Shown: positions 37,101 to 50,564 of the stretch, piece after piece
How the letters are laid out: each line of letters begins with the position of its first letter
How positions within the stretch are numbered: position 1 is the first letter of the stretch
Source of the DNA: Eurosta solidaginis
Taxonomy: Eukaryota; Arthropoda; Insecta; Diptera; Tephritidae
DNA length: 64,000 bases
Assembly (NCBI RefSeq): GCF_040869045.1
Contig: NW_027136972.1
Coordinates: 1 to 64,000 of the forward strand
Direction of reading: 5' to 3'
Program-made: the position numbers and the translations under genes
The notes under the pieces: model-generated
Seen by the model: only the letters and a program-made list of their open reading frames with translations
What the model was told of the DNA's origin: nothing
Databases searched by the model: none

Positions 37101-38070
37101 CTTTTAATAATATATCACCTTCGGCAGTGTTTATCTCCACTTCACCTATTCCTTCCGAATATATATATTTACCACCAGCCAGTGTTACTCTCTCTGTATG
37201 TTCTTCAAATTTCGTGAACATCGCCAGATCACTGCTCATATGTGCTGTAGCTCCACTATCCACGCACCACGTATTACAATTGATGACCGATGTATTTGTT
37301 GCTGCTAACATTGTAAATGACTTTTGCTCTCTGTGAAGGTCTTTTTTCTTTTCTTTATATCGGCATTTTGCCGCGAAATGGCCAGTACGCCCGCAAGTAA
37401 AGCATTTCAAATCTTTTCTCCCTTTGTTGTTTTCATGTTGTATGTTGTTGCTGCTTTTATTTGTATGTACCTGTGCATATACTTGAACGCCGCTAGCATC
37501 ACCTGATTTTTCTGGTTTACGTTCACCTTCTTCAATGACTTTAGAGGTCACAAAACTAAACTTGGGAAGACTGTCACTCGTTTCCATAGCTATCACAAAA
37601 TGATCAAAGCTTTTAGGCAAACTGGACAAAAACATAATTACCAACAGTTCATCTGGAAGTGATGTATCCATTTCTGCCAATTTGTCTGCTACGTTGCTAA
37701 ATTCATTTAGATGCTTTTGCATGTCCTCACCTTCATTCATTTGCATGTTCATTAGTTTTTTGTAAAGCGAAACTTTACGAACAGGACCAGCTGCTTTATA
37801 AACATTTTTTAACGTTACCCATGCTTCCATTGACGTTTTGCATTTCTTAATATGCATAAGCTGTGTCGGCTTCACTCCTAGAGTTAATGTTGCCAAAGCC
37901 TTTTCATCGAGCTCATCCCACTTTTCTGCAGTCACTGCAGTTTTCACAAGTCTACCGATCACCACTTTCCATAGATCCGCATGTATAAGTATGCTTTTCA
38001 TTTGCACACTCCAACTGTCGTAGTTCTGGCCATCCAACTTCTCGATTTGCAGCAAACCCGTCGCATTCAT
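34163..38070 (-). CDS. Copia Gag-Pol polyprotein with one late frameshift
   Basis: The open frame has 1258 codons from the ATG at 38070 to 34294. It shows in order: Gag; a CCHC knuckle at about 223-236 (CFTCGRTGHFAAKC); protease VDSGATAHM at about 270; integrase with HARYGHLNYASL and CVACMKC, then IIHTDVCGPF, VRSDNGLEYV and NGVAERMNRT; RT with VHQMDVCTAYLNSEL and YVDDLIIAC; and RNase H with GYVDADWGGD, SSTEAEYVAL and FGDNLGAQHL. Near 34354-34361 an A-run (minus strand) has lost one base, so the last 60 or so residues, ending at the stop at 34163-34165, are read out of frame. All catalytic motifs precede it except the very end of RNase H. Total length fits copia. Probably inactive only through this change. 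Confidence 0.9.
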
Positions 38071-38162
38071 TTTGCAAGAAAAAAAAAACTTTTACTTTCT
38101 TTAATTTGCCTTTGCAAATGTAATTTTTCGATTCGCGTTAATATTTCGATTTTAGACGTGTC

Positions 38163-38178
38163 TCTGGGCCCATAACCA
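38163..38178 (-). other. Copia primer binding site, initiator-Met tRNA half type
   Basis: On the minus strand TTGGTTATGGGCCCAG follows the 5' LTR. Drosophila copia is known to prime from an internal fragment of initiator methionine tRNA with this complementary sequence, not from the tRNA 3' end. Confidence 0.75.
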
Positions 38179-38179
38179 A

Positions 38180-38373
38180 TGTTGGAGGAACACCAAGAGA
38201 AATATTAACGACACCGGCTTTTAGTTTAATGTATTAGGTTTAATGAATATAATGCGACTAAATACAAAGATGTGAAAAAATATAATGTATGTATTCATAT
38301 ATCAAGTATATAACGGGCTTAGAGACTAACGAGCAAAACATTAGCGTTGCCATATCAATGAATATTATTAACA
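38180..38373 (-). repeat. Copia LTR (5' LTR in element orientation)
   Basis: 194 bp, one difference from 33939-34132. Followed by TATAC (38374-38378), the right target-site duplication. Confidence 0.9.
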
Positions 38374-38374
38374 T

Positions 38375-39740
38375 ATACCTTTCATGAAAATGAAATGGTA
38401 TATTAATTTCGTCACGAAACCGAAAATTGTAAGTCCTTGTAAGGAAAATAGATAGACCCACCATTAAGTATACCGAAATAATCAGGTTGAAGAGCTGAGT
38501 TGATTTAGCCATGTCCGTCTGTCCGTCTGTCTGTTTGTATGCAAACTAGTCCCTCAATTTTTGAGATATCTTGATAAAATTTGGTGAGCGGGTGTATTTG
38601 GGTGTCCGATTAGACATTTGTCGGAACCGACCGGATCGGACCACTATAGCATATATCCTCCATACAACCGATTTTTCAGAAAAAGAGGATTTTTGTAATA
38701 TCTTACCCAATTTAACAGATTGAAGCTTCAAACTTCACCATATACTTTCGTATATTGCACATATTGTTGCCTGAAAAAATTGATGAGATCGGTCGTATAT
38801 ATAGTATATATTCCCCACAACCGATTGTTCAGATAAGGAACTTTTCGTAATTACTGCCCCATTTTAAGAGCTAGAGGCTTCAAATTGTTGTCTGAAAAAA
38901 TCATAAAGATCGGTGGTATATATAGTATATATATGGTGGTATATATAGTATATATATATAGTATATATATATTTTTTTTCGCAAATTTTAGCCCCATTTT
39001 AACAGCTAGAAGCTTCAAATTTCACCGAATACTTACGTATATAGCATATATTGTTGTCTGAAAAAATCATAGAGATCGGTTGTATATATAGTATATATCT
39101 CGTACAACCGATTGTTCAGATAAGAAACTTTTCGCAATTTCTACCCCATTTTAGCAGCTATAAGCTTCAAATTTCACCGATTGCTTACATATATAGCATA
39201 TATTGTTGTCTGAAAAAATCATAGAGATCGATTGTATATATAGTATATATCTCATACAAACGATTGTTCAGATAAGAAACTTTTCGCAATTTCTACCCCA
39301 TTTTAACAGCTATAAGCTTCAAATTTCACCGATTGCTTACGTATATAGCATATATTGTTGTCTGAAAAAATCATAGAGATCGGTTGTATATATAGTATAT
39401 ATCTCATACAACCGATTGTTCAGATAAGAAACTTTTCGCAATTTCTACCCCATTTTAACAGCTAGAAGCTTCAAATTTCACAAAATGCTTACGTATATAG
39501 CATATATTGTAGTCTGAAAAAATCATAGAGATCGGTGGTATATATATTATATACTTCATATAAACTGTCATTTTTGCCCCTTTTTTACGGCTAGAAGCTT
39601 CAAAATTCATCAAATTTCATTAAATAGTTACGTTTACGTCATATATTTTTGAAATACGTGATTCGTAGTCATAGTTTTTACATGCAGACCACAAAAAACG
39701 TGAAGCTTTGCATCCTCACACAGATTACCTACCTATTTTT
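38375..39740 (+). mobile_element. HINE unit 9
   Basis: Its 5' terminus ATACCTTTCATGAA begins inside the copia target-site duplication. Core, TA-rich spacer, monomers and tail follow. The second monomer has an internal deletion (GGCTTCAAATTGTTGTCTG near 38877). 1366 bp. Confidence 0.75.
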
Positions 39741-41430
39741 ATACCTTTCATGAAAATGAAATGGTATATTAATTTCGTCACGAAACCGAAAATTGTAAGT
39801 CCTTAAAGGAAAATAGATAGACCCACCATTAAGTATACCGAAATAATCAGGTTGAAGAGCTGAGTTGATTTAGCCATGTCCGTCTGTCCGTCTGTCTGTT
39901 TGTATGCAAACTAGTCCCTCAATTTTTGAGATATCTTGATAAAATTTGGTGAGCGGGTGTATTTGGGTGTCCGACTAGACATTTGTCGGAGCCGACCGGA
40001 TCGGACCACTATAGCATATATCCTCCATACAACCGATTTTTCAGAAAAAGAGGATTTTTGTAATATCTTACCCAATTTAACAGATTGAAGCTTCAAACTT
40101 CACCATATACTTTCGTGTATTGCACATATTGGTGCCTGAAAAAATTGATGAGATCGGTCGTATATATAGTATATATCCCCCACAACCGATTGTTCAGATA
40201 AGGAACTTTTCGTAATTACTGCCCCATTTTAAGAGCTAGAGGCTTCAAATTTCAACGAATGCTTAGGTATATAGCATATATTGTTGTCTGAAAAAATCAT
40301 AAAGATCGGTGGTATATATAGTATATATATGGTGGTATATATAGTATATATATATATATTTTTTCGCAAATTTTAGCCCCATTTTAACAGCTAGAAGCTT
40401 CAAATTTCACCGAATACTTACGTATATAGCATATATTGTTGTCTGAGAAAATCATAGATCTCGGTTGTATATATAGTATATATCTCATACAACCGATTGT
40501 TCATATAAGAAACTTTTCGCAATTTCTACCCCATTTTAACAGCTATAAGATTCAGATTTCACCGATTGCTTACGTATATAGCATATATTGTTGTCTGAAA
40601 AAATCATAGAGATCGGTTGTATATATAGTATATATCTCATACAACCGATTGTTCAGATAAGAAACTTTTCGCACTTTCTACCCCAGTTTAACAGCTAGAA
40701 GCTTCAAATTTCACAAAATGCTTACGTATATAGCATATATTGTTGTCTGAAAAAAATCATAGAGATCGGTGGTATATATAGTATATATCTCATACAACCG
40801 ATTGTTCAGATAAGAAACTTTTCGCAATTTCTACCCCATTTTAGCAGCTATAAGCTTCAAATTTCACCGATTGCTAACGTATATAGCATATATTGTTGTC
40901 TGAAAAAATCATAGAGATCGGTTGTATATATAGTATATATCTCATACAACCGATTGTTCAGATAAGAAACTTTTCGCAATTTCTACCCCATTTTAACAGC
41001 TATAAGCTTCAAATTTCACCGATTGCTTACGTATATAGCATATATTGTTGTCTGAAAAAATCATAGAGATCGGTTGTATATATAGTATATATCTCATACA
41101 ACCGATTGTTCAGATAAGAAACTTTTCGCAATTTCTACCCCATTTTAACAGCTAGAAGCTTCAAATTTCACAAAATGCTTACGTATATAGCATATATTGT
41201 TGTCTGAAAAAATCATATAGATCGGTGGTATATATATTATATACTTCATATAAACTGTCATTTTTGCCCCTTGTTTACGTTTAGAAGCTTCAAAATTCAT
41301 CAAATTTCATCAAATAGTTACGTTTACGTCATATATTTTTGAAATACGTGATTCGTAGTCATAGTTTTTACATGCAGACCACAAAAAACGTGAAGCTTTG
41401 CATCCTCACACAGATTACCTACCTATTTTT
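39741..41430 (+). mobile_element. HINE unit 10
   Basis: 5' terminus, core with five GTCY tetramers, TA spacer, about seven monomers, tail. 1690 bp, two monomers longer than unit 9. Confidence 0.75.
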
Positions 41431-42836
41431 ATACCTTTCATGAAAATGAAATGGTATATTAATTTCGTCACGAAACCGAAAATTGTAAGTCCTTAAAGGA
41501 AAATAGATAGACCCACCATTAAGTATACCGAAATAATCAGGTTGAAGAGCTGAGTTGATATAGCCATGTCCGTCTGTCCGTCTGTCCGTCTGTCTGTTTG
41601 TATGCAAACTAGTCCCTCAATTTTTGAGATATCTTGATAAAATTTGGTGAGCGGGTGTGTTTGGGTGTCCGATTAGACATTTGTCGGAACCGACGGGATC
41701 GGACCACTATAGCATATATCCTCCATACAACCGATTTTTCAGAAAAAGAGGATTTTTGTAATATCTTACCCAATTTAACAGATTGAAGCTTCAAACTTCA
41801 CCATATACTTTCGTATATTGCACATATTATTGCCTGAGAAAATTGATGAGATCGGTCGTATATATAGTATATATCCCCCACAACCGATTGTTCAGATAAG
41901 GAACTTTTCGTAATTACTGCCCCATTTTAAGAGCTAGAGGCTTCAAATTTCAACGTATGCTTACGTATATAGCAGATATTGTTGTCTGAAAAAATCATAA
42001 AGATCGGTGGTATATATAGTATATATATGGTGGTATATATAGTATATATATATAGTATGTATATATATATTTTTTCGCAAATTTTAGCCCCATTTTAACA
42101 GCTAGAAGCTTCAAATTTCACCTAATACTTACGTATATAGCATATATTGTTGTCTGAAAAAATCATAGAGATCGGTTGTATATATAGTATATATCTCATA
42201 CAACCGATTGTTCAGATAAGAAACTTTTCGCAATTTCTACCCCATTTTAGCAGCTATAAGCTTCAAATTTCACCGATTGCTTACGTATATAGCATATATT
42301 GTTGTCTGAAAAAATCATAGAGATCGGTTGTATATATAGTATATATCTCATACAACCGATTGTTCAGATAAGAAACTTTTCGCAATTTCTACCCCATTTT
42401 AACAGCTATAAGCTTCAAATTTCAGCGATTGCTTACGTATATAGCATATATTGTTGTCTGAAAAAATCATAGAGATCGGTTGTATATATAGTATATATCT
42501 CATACAACCGATTGTTCAGATAAGAAACTTTTCGCAATTTCTACCCCATTTTAACAGCTAGAAGCTTCAAATTTCACAAAATGCTTACGTATATAGCATA
42601 TATTGTTGTCTGAAAAAATCATAGAGATCGGTGGTATATATATTATATACTTCATATAAACTGTCATTTTTGCCCCTTTTTTACGGCTAGAAGCTTCAAT
42701 ATTCATCAAATTTCATCAAATAGTTACGTTTACGTCATATATTTTTGAAATACGTGATTCGTAGTCATAGTTTTTACATGCAGACCACAAAAAACGTGAA
42801 GCTTTGCATCCTCACACAGATTACCTACCTATTTTT
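41431..42836 (+). mobile_element. HINE unit 11
   Basis: Complete head and tail, 1406 bp. Near-identical to units 13 and 14, including the diagnostic TTTCAGCGATTGC monomer (about 42420). Confidence 0.75.
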
Positions 42837-45136
42837 ATACCTTTCATGAAAATGAAATGGTATATTAATTTCGTCACGAAACCGAAAATTGTAAGTCCTT
42901 AAAGGAAAATAGATAGACCCACCATTAAGTATACCGAAATAATCAGGTTGAAGAGCTGAGTTGATTTAGCCATGTCCGTCTGTCCGTCTGTCTGTTTGTA
43001 TGCAAACTAGTCCCTCAATTTTTGAGATATCTTGATAAAATTTGGTGAGCGGGTGTATTTGGGTGTCCGATTAGACATTTGTCGGAACCGACCGGATCGG
43101 ACCACTATAGCATATATCCTCCATACAACCGATTTTTCAGAAAAAGAGAATTTTTGTAATATCTTACCCAATTTAACAGATTGAAGCTTCAAACTTCACC
43201 ATATACTTTCGTATATTGCACATATTGTTGCCTGAAAAATTGATGAGATCGGTCGTATATATAGTATATATCCCTCACAACCGATTGTTCAGATAAGGAA
43301 CTTTTCGTAATTACTGCCCCATTTTAAGAGCTATAGGCTGCAAATTTCAACGAATGCTTAGGTATATAGCATATATTGTTGTCTGAAAAATCATAAAGAT
43401 CGGTGGTATATATAGTATATATATGGTGGTATATATAGTATATATATATAGTATATATATATATATTTTTTCGCAAATTTTAGCCCCATTTTAACAGCTA
43501 TAAGCTTCAAATTTCACCGAATACTTACGTATATAGCATATATTGTTGTCTGAAAAAATCATAGAGATCGGTTGTATATATAGTATATATCTCATACAAC
43601 CGATTGTTCAGATAAGAAACTTTTCGCAATTTCTACCCCATTTTAGCAGCTATAAGCTTCAAATTTCACCGATTGCTTACATATATAGCATATATTGTTG
43701 TCTGAAAAAATCATAGAGATCAGTTGTATATATAGTATATATCTCATACAACCGATTGTTCAGATAAGAAACTTTTCGCAATTTCTACCCCATTTTAACA
43801 GCTATAAGCTTCAAATTTCACCGATTGCTTACGTATATAGCATATATTGTTGTCTGAAAAAATCATCGAGATCGGTTGTATATATAGTATATATCTCATA
43901 CAACCGATTGTTCAGATAAGAAACTTTTCGCAATTTCTACCCCATTTTAACAGCTAGAAGCTTCAAATTTCACAAAATGCTTACGTATATGGCATATATT
44001 GTTGTCTGAAAAAATCATAAAGATCGGTGGTATATATAGTATATATATGGTGGTATATATAGTATATATATATATATATTTTTTCGCAAATTTTAGCCCC
44101 ATTTTAACAGCTAGAAGCTTCAAATTTCACCGAATACTTACGTATATAGCATATATTGTTGTCTGAGAAAATCATAGAGATCGGTTGTATATATAGTATA
44201 TATCTCATACAACCGATTGTTCATATAAGAAACTTTTCGCAATTTCTACCCCATTTTAACAGCTATAAGATTCAAATTTCACCGATTGCTTACGTATATA
44301 GCATATATTGTTGTCTGAAAAAATCATAGAGATCGGTTGTATATATAGTATATATCTCATCAGATAAGAAACTTTTCGCAATTTCTACCCCATTTTAACA
44401 GCTAGAATCTTCAAATTTCACAAAATGCTTACGTATATAGCATATATTGTTGTCTGAAAAAATCATAGAGATCGGTGGTATATATAGTATATATCTCATA
44501 CAACCGATTGTTCAGATAAGAAACTTTTCGCAATTTCTACCCCATTTTAGCAGCTATAAGCTTCAAATTTCACCGATTGCTAACGTATATAGCATATATT
44601 GTTGTCTGAAAAAATCATAGAGATCGGTTGTATATATAGTATATATCTCATACAACCGATTGTTCAGATAAGAAACTTTTCGCAATTTCTACCCCATTTT
44701 AACAGCTATAAGCTTCAAATTTCACCGATTGCTTACGTATATAGCATATATTGTTGTCTGAAAAAATCATAGAGATCGGTTGTATATATAGTATATATCT
44801 CATACAACCGATTGTTCAGATAAGAAACTTTTCGCAATTTCTACCCCATTTTAACAGCTAGAAGCTTCAAATTTCACAAAATGCTTACGTATATAGCATA
44901 TATTGTTGTCTGAAAAAATCATAGAGATCGGTGGTATATATATTATATACTTCATATAAACTGTCATTTTTGCCCCTTTTTTACGGATAGAAGCTTCAAA
45001 ATTCATCAAATTTCATCAAATAGTTACGTTTACGTCATATATTTTTGAAATACGTGATTCGTAGTCATAGTTTTTACATGCAGACCACAAAAAACGTGAA
45101 GCTTTGCATCCTCACACAGATTACCTACCTATTTGT
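42837..45136 (+). mobile_element. HINE unit 12, internally duplicated
   Basis: 2300 bp. The TA-rich spacer block (ATATGGTGGTATATATAG) occurs twice, at about 43420 and 44045, showing a duplication of the spacer-plus-monomer part within one unit. Confidence 0.75.
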
Positions 45137-46534
45137 ATACCTTTCATGAAAATGAAATGGTATATTAGTTTCGTCACGAAACCGAAAATTGTAAGTCCTT
45201 AAAGGAAAATAGATAGACCCACCATTAAGTATACCGAAATAATCAGGTTGAAGAGCTGAGTTGATTTAGCCATGTCCGTCTGTCCGTCTGTCTGTTTGTA
45301 TGCAAACTAGTCCCTCAATTTTTGAGATATCTTGATAAAATTTGGTGAGCGGGTGTATTTGGGTGTCCGATTAGACATTTGTCGGAACCGACGGGATCGG
45401 ACCACTATAGCATATATCCTCCATACAACCGATTTTTCAGAAAAAGAGGATTTTTGTAATATCTTACCCAATTTAACAGATTGAAGCTTCAAACTTCACC
45501 ATATACTTTCGTATATTGCACATATTGTTGCCTGAGAAAATTGATGAGATCGGTCGTATATATAGTATATATCCCCCACAACCGATTGTTCAGATAAGGA
45601 ACTTTTCGTAATTACTGCCCAATTTTAAGAGCTAGAGGCTTCAAATTTCAACGAATGCTTACGTATATAGCATATATTGTTGTCTGAAAAAATCATAAAG
45701 ATCGGTGGTATATATAGTATATATATGGTGGTATATATAGTATATATATATAGTATATATAAATATATTTTTTCGCAAATTTTAGCCCCATTTTAACAAC
45801 TAGAAGCTTCAAATTTCACCTAATACTTACGTATATAGCATATATTGTTGTCTGAAAAAATCATAGAGATCGGTTGTATATATAGTATATATCTCATACA
45901 ACGGATTGTTCAGATAAGAAACTTTTCGCAATTTCTACCCCATTTTAGCAGCTATAAGCTTCAAATTTCACCGATTGCTTACGTATATAGCATATATTGT
46001 TGTCTGAAAAAATCATAGAGATCGGTTGTATATATAGTATATATCTCATACAACCGATTTTTCAGATAAGAAACTTTTCGCAATTTCTACCCCATTTTAA
46101 CAGCTATAAGCTTCAAATTTCAGCGATTGCTTACGTATATAGCATATATTGTTGTCTGAAAAAATCATAGAGATCGGTTGTATATATAGTATATATCTCA
46201 TACAACCGATTGTTCAGATAAGAAACTTTTCGCAATTTCTACCCCATTTTAACAGCTAAAAGCTTCAAATTTCACAAAATGCTGACGTATATAGCATATA
46301 TTGTTGTCTGAAAAAATCATTGAGATCGGTGGTATATATATTATATACTTCATATAAACTGTCATTTTTGCCCCTTTGTTACGGCTAGAAGCTTCAAAAT
46401 TCATCAAATTTCATCAAATAGTTACGTTTACGTCATATATTTTTGAAATACGTGATTCGTAGTCATAGTTTTTACATGCAGACCACAAAAAACGTGAAGC
46501 TTTGCATCCTCACACAGATTACCTACCTATTTTT
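45137..46534 (+). mobile_element. HINE unit 13
   Basis: 1398 bp, same monomer order as unit 11 including the CAGCGATTGC variant (about 46122). The preceding tail carries ATTTGTATAC. Confidence 0.75.
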
Positions 46535-47939
46535 ATACCTTTCATGAAAATGAAATGGTATATTAATTTCGTCACGAAACCGAAAATTGTAAGTCCTTAA
46601 AGGAAAATAGATAGACCCACCATTAAGTATACCGAAATAATCAGGTTGAAGAGCTGAGTTGATTTAGCCATGTCCGTCTGTCCGTCTGTCCTTCTGTCTG
46701 TTTGTATGAAAACTAGTCCATCAATTTTTGAGATATCTTGATAAAATTTGGTGAGCGGGTGTATTTGGGTGTCCGATTAGACATTTGTCGGAACCGACCG
46801 GATCGGACCACTATAGCATATATCCTCATACAACCGATTTTTCAGAAAAAGAGGATTTTTGTAATATCTTACCCAATTTAACAGATTGAAGCTTCAAACC
46901 TATCCATAAACTTTCGTATATTGCACATATTGTTGCCTGAGAAAATTGATGAGATCGGTCGTATATATAGTATATATCCCCCACAACCGATTGTTCAGAT
47001 AAGGAACTTTTCGTAATTACTGCCCCATTTTAAGAGCTAGAGGCTTCAAATTTCAACGAATGCTTAGGTATATAGCATATATTGTTGTCTGAAAAAATCA
47101 TAAAGATCGGTGGTATATATAGTATATATATGGTGGTATATATAGTATATATATATAGTATATATATATATATTTTTTCGCAAATTTTAGCCCCATTTTA
47201 ACAGCTAGAAGCTTCAAATTTCACCTAATACTTACGTATATAGCATATATTGTTGTCTGAAAAAATCATAGAGATCGGTTGTATATATAGTATATATCTC
47301 ATACAACCGATTGTTCTGATAAGAAACTTTTCGCAATTTCTACCCCATTTTAGCAGCTATAAGCTTCAAATTTCACCGATTGCTTACGTATATAGCATAT
47401 ATTGTTGTCTGAAAAAATCATAGAGATCGGTTGTATATATAGTATATATCTCATACAACCGATTGTTCAGATAAGAAACTTTTCGCAATTTCTACCCCAT
47501 TTTAACAGCTATAAGCTTCAAATTTCAGCGATTGCTTACGTATATAGCATATATTGTTGTCTGAAAAAATCATAGAGATCGGTTGTATATATAGTATATA
47601 TCTCATACAACCGATTGTTCAGATAAGAAACTTTTCGCAATTTCTACCCCATTTTAACAGCTAGAAGCTTCAAATTTCACAAAATGCTTACGTATATAGC
47701 ATATATTGTTGTCTGAAAAAATCATAGAGATCGGTGGTATATATATTATATACTTCATATAAACTGTCACTTTTGCCCCTTTTTTACGGCTAGAAGCTTC
47801 AAAATTCATCAAATTTCATCAAATAGTTACGTTTACGTCATATATTTTTAAAATACGTGATTCGTAGTCATAGTTTTTACATGCAGACCACAAAAAACGT
47901 GAAGCTTTGCATCCTCACACAGATTACCTACCTATTTTT
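46535..47939 (+). mobile_element. HINE unit 14
   Basis: 1405 bp, same order as units 11 and 13. Its core has CCTTCTGTCTG in place of CCGTCTGTCTG, and the head monomer lacks one base (ATATCCTCATACAACC). Confidence 0.75.
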
Positions 47940-49191
47940 ATACCTTTCATGAAAATGAAATGGTATATTAATTTCGTCACGAAACCGAAAATTGTAAGTC
48001 CTTAAAGGAAAATAGATAGACCCACCATTAAGTATACCGAAATAATCAGGTTGAAGAGCTGAGTTGATTTAGCCATGTTCGTCTGTCCGTCTGTCCGTCT
48101 GTCTGTTTGTATGCAAACTAGTCCCTCAATTTTTGAGATATCTTGATAAAATTTGGTGAGCGGGTGTATTTGGGTGTCCGATTAGACATTTGTCGGAACC
48201 GACCGGATCGGACCACTATAGCATATATCCTCCATACAACCGATTTTTCAGAAAAAGAGGATTTTTGTAATATCTTACCCAATTTAACAGATTGAAGCTT
48301 CAAACTTCACCATATACTTTCGTATATTGCACATATTGTTGCCTGAAAAAATTGATGAGATCGGTCGTATATATAGTATATATCCCTCACAACCGATTGT
48401 TCAGATAAGGAACTTTTCGTAATTACTGCCCCATTTTAAGAGCTAGAGGCTGCAAATTTCAACGAATGCTTAGGTATATAGCATATATTGTTGTCTGAAA
48501 AATCATAAAGATCGGTGGTATATATAGTATATATATGGTGGTATATATAGTATATATATATAGTATATATATATATTTTTTTCGCAAATTTTAGCCCCAT
48601 TTTAACAGCTATAAGCTTCAAATTTCACCGAATACTTACGTATATAGCATATATTGTTGTCTGAAAAAATCATAGAGATCGGTTGTATATATAGTATATA
48701 TCTCATACAACCGATTGTTCAGATAAGAAACTTTTCGCAATTTCTACCCCATTTTAACAACTATAAGCTTCAAATTTCACCGATTGCTTACGTATATAGC
48801 ATATATTGTTGTCTGAAAAAATCATCGAGATCGGTTGTATATATAGTATATATCTCATACAACCGATTGTTCAGATAAGAAACTTTTCGCAATTTCTACC
48901 CCATTTTAACAGCTAGAAGCTTCAAATTTCACAAAATGCTTTCGTATATAGCATATATTGTTGTCTGAAAAAATCATAGAGATCGGTGGTATATATATTA
49001 TATACTTCATATAAACTGTCATTTTTGCCCCTTTTTTACGGCTAGAAGCTTCAAAATTCATCAAATTTCATCAAATAGTTACGTTTACGTCATATATTTT
49101 TGAAATACGTGATTCGTAGTCATAGTTTTTACATGCAGACCACAAAAAACGTGAAGCTTTGCATCCTCACACAGATTACCTACCTATTTTT
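47940..49191 (+). mobile_element. HINE unit 15
   Basis: 1252 bp, one monomer shorter than unit 14. Shares the CTGCAAATTTCAACG variant with unit 12. Confidence 0.75.
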
Positions 49192-50564
49192 ATACCTTTC
49201 ATGAAAATGAAATGGTATATTAATTTCGTCACGAAACCGAAAATTGTAAGTCCTTAAAGGAAAATAGATAGACCCACCATTAAGTATACCGAAATAATCA
49301 GGTTGAAGAGCTGAGTTGATTTAGCCATGTCCGTCTGTCCGTCTGTCCGTCTGTCTGTTTGTATGCAAACTAGTCCCTCAATTTTTGAGATATCTTGATA
49401 AAATTTGGTGAGCGGGTGTATTTGGGTGTCCGATTAGACATTTGTCGGAACCGACCGGATCGGACCAATATAGCATATATCCTCCATACAACCGATTTTT
49501 CAGAAAAAGAGGATTTTTGTAATATCTTACCCAATTTAACAGATTGAAGCTTCAAACTTCACCATATACTTTCGTATATTGCACATATTGGTGCCTGAAA
49601 AAATTGATGAGATCGGTCGTATATATAGTATATATCCTCCACAACCGATTGTTCAGATAAGGAACTTTTCGTAATTACTGCCCAATTTTAAGAGCTAGAG
49701 GCTCATTTCAACGAATGCTTAGGTATATAGCATATATTGTTGTCTGAAAAAATCACAAAGATCGGTGGTATATATAGTATATATATGGTGGTATATATAG
49801 TATATATATATATATTTTTTCGCAAATTTTAGCCCCATTTTAACAGCTAGAAGCTTCAAATTTCACCTAATACTTAGGTATATAGCATATATTGTTGTCT
49901 GAAAAAATCATAGAGATCGGTTGTATATATAGTATATATCTCATACAACCGATTGTTCATATAAGAAACTTTTCGCAATTTCTACCCCATTTTAACAGCT
50001 ATAAGATTCAAATTTCACCGATTGCTTACGTATATAGCATATATTGTTGTCTGAAAAAATCATAGAGATCGGTTGTATATATAGTATATATCTCATACAA
50101 CCGATTGTTCAGATAAGAAACTTTTCGCAATTTCTACCCCATTTTAACAGCTAGAAGCTTCAAATTTCACAAAATGCTTACGTATATAGCATATATTGTT
50201 GTCTGAAAAAATCATAGAGATCGGTGGTATATATAGTATATATCTCATACAACCGATTGTTCAGATAAGAAACTTTTCGCAATTTCTACCCCATTTTAGC
50301 ATCTAGAAGCTTCAAATTTCACAAAATGCTTACGTATATAGCATATATTGTTGTCTGAAAAAATCATAGAGATCAGTGGTATATATATTATATACTTCAT
50401 ATAAACTGTCATTTTTGCCCCTTTTTTACGGATAGAAGCTTCAAAATTCATCAAATTTCATCAAATAGTTACGTTTACGTCATATATTTTTGAAATACGT
50501 GATTCGTAGTCATAGTTTTTACATGCAGACCACATAAAAAGTTGAAGCTTTGCATCCTATTTGT
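49192..50564 (+). mobile_element. HINE unit 16
   Basis: 1373 bp. A deletion in the second monomer (AGAGGCTCATTTCAACG, about 49699) is shared with unit 17, marking a duplication that included both. Confidence 0.75.

Larger units (their letters stand above)
33939..38373 (-). mobile_element. Ty1/copia LTR retrotransposon, young copy
   Basis: 4435 bp with two 194-bp LTRs that differ at one site (position 23 of the second line of each LTR: TATAAG against TATTAG), a 5-bp target-site duplication TATAC, an initiator-Met-type primer site, one long Gag-Pol frame and a polypurine tract (GAGGAGGAG). Low LTR divergence and an almost intact frame show a recent insertion into the already built array. Confidence 0.9.

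Noticed and set aside
35085..37506. Plus-strand ORFs of 60-147 codons across copia
   Set aside because: Antisense shadows of the copia Gag-Pol frame.
5375..48878. Plus-strand ORFs of 74-106 codons within the monomers (MLSEKIIEIGCIYS...)
   Set aside because: 152 is not a multiple of 3, so the ORFs simply cycle through the monomer until a stop. They follow the DNA repeat and not a protein repeat.
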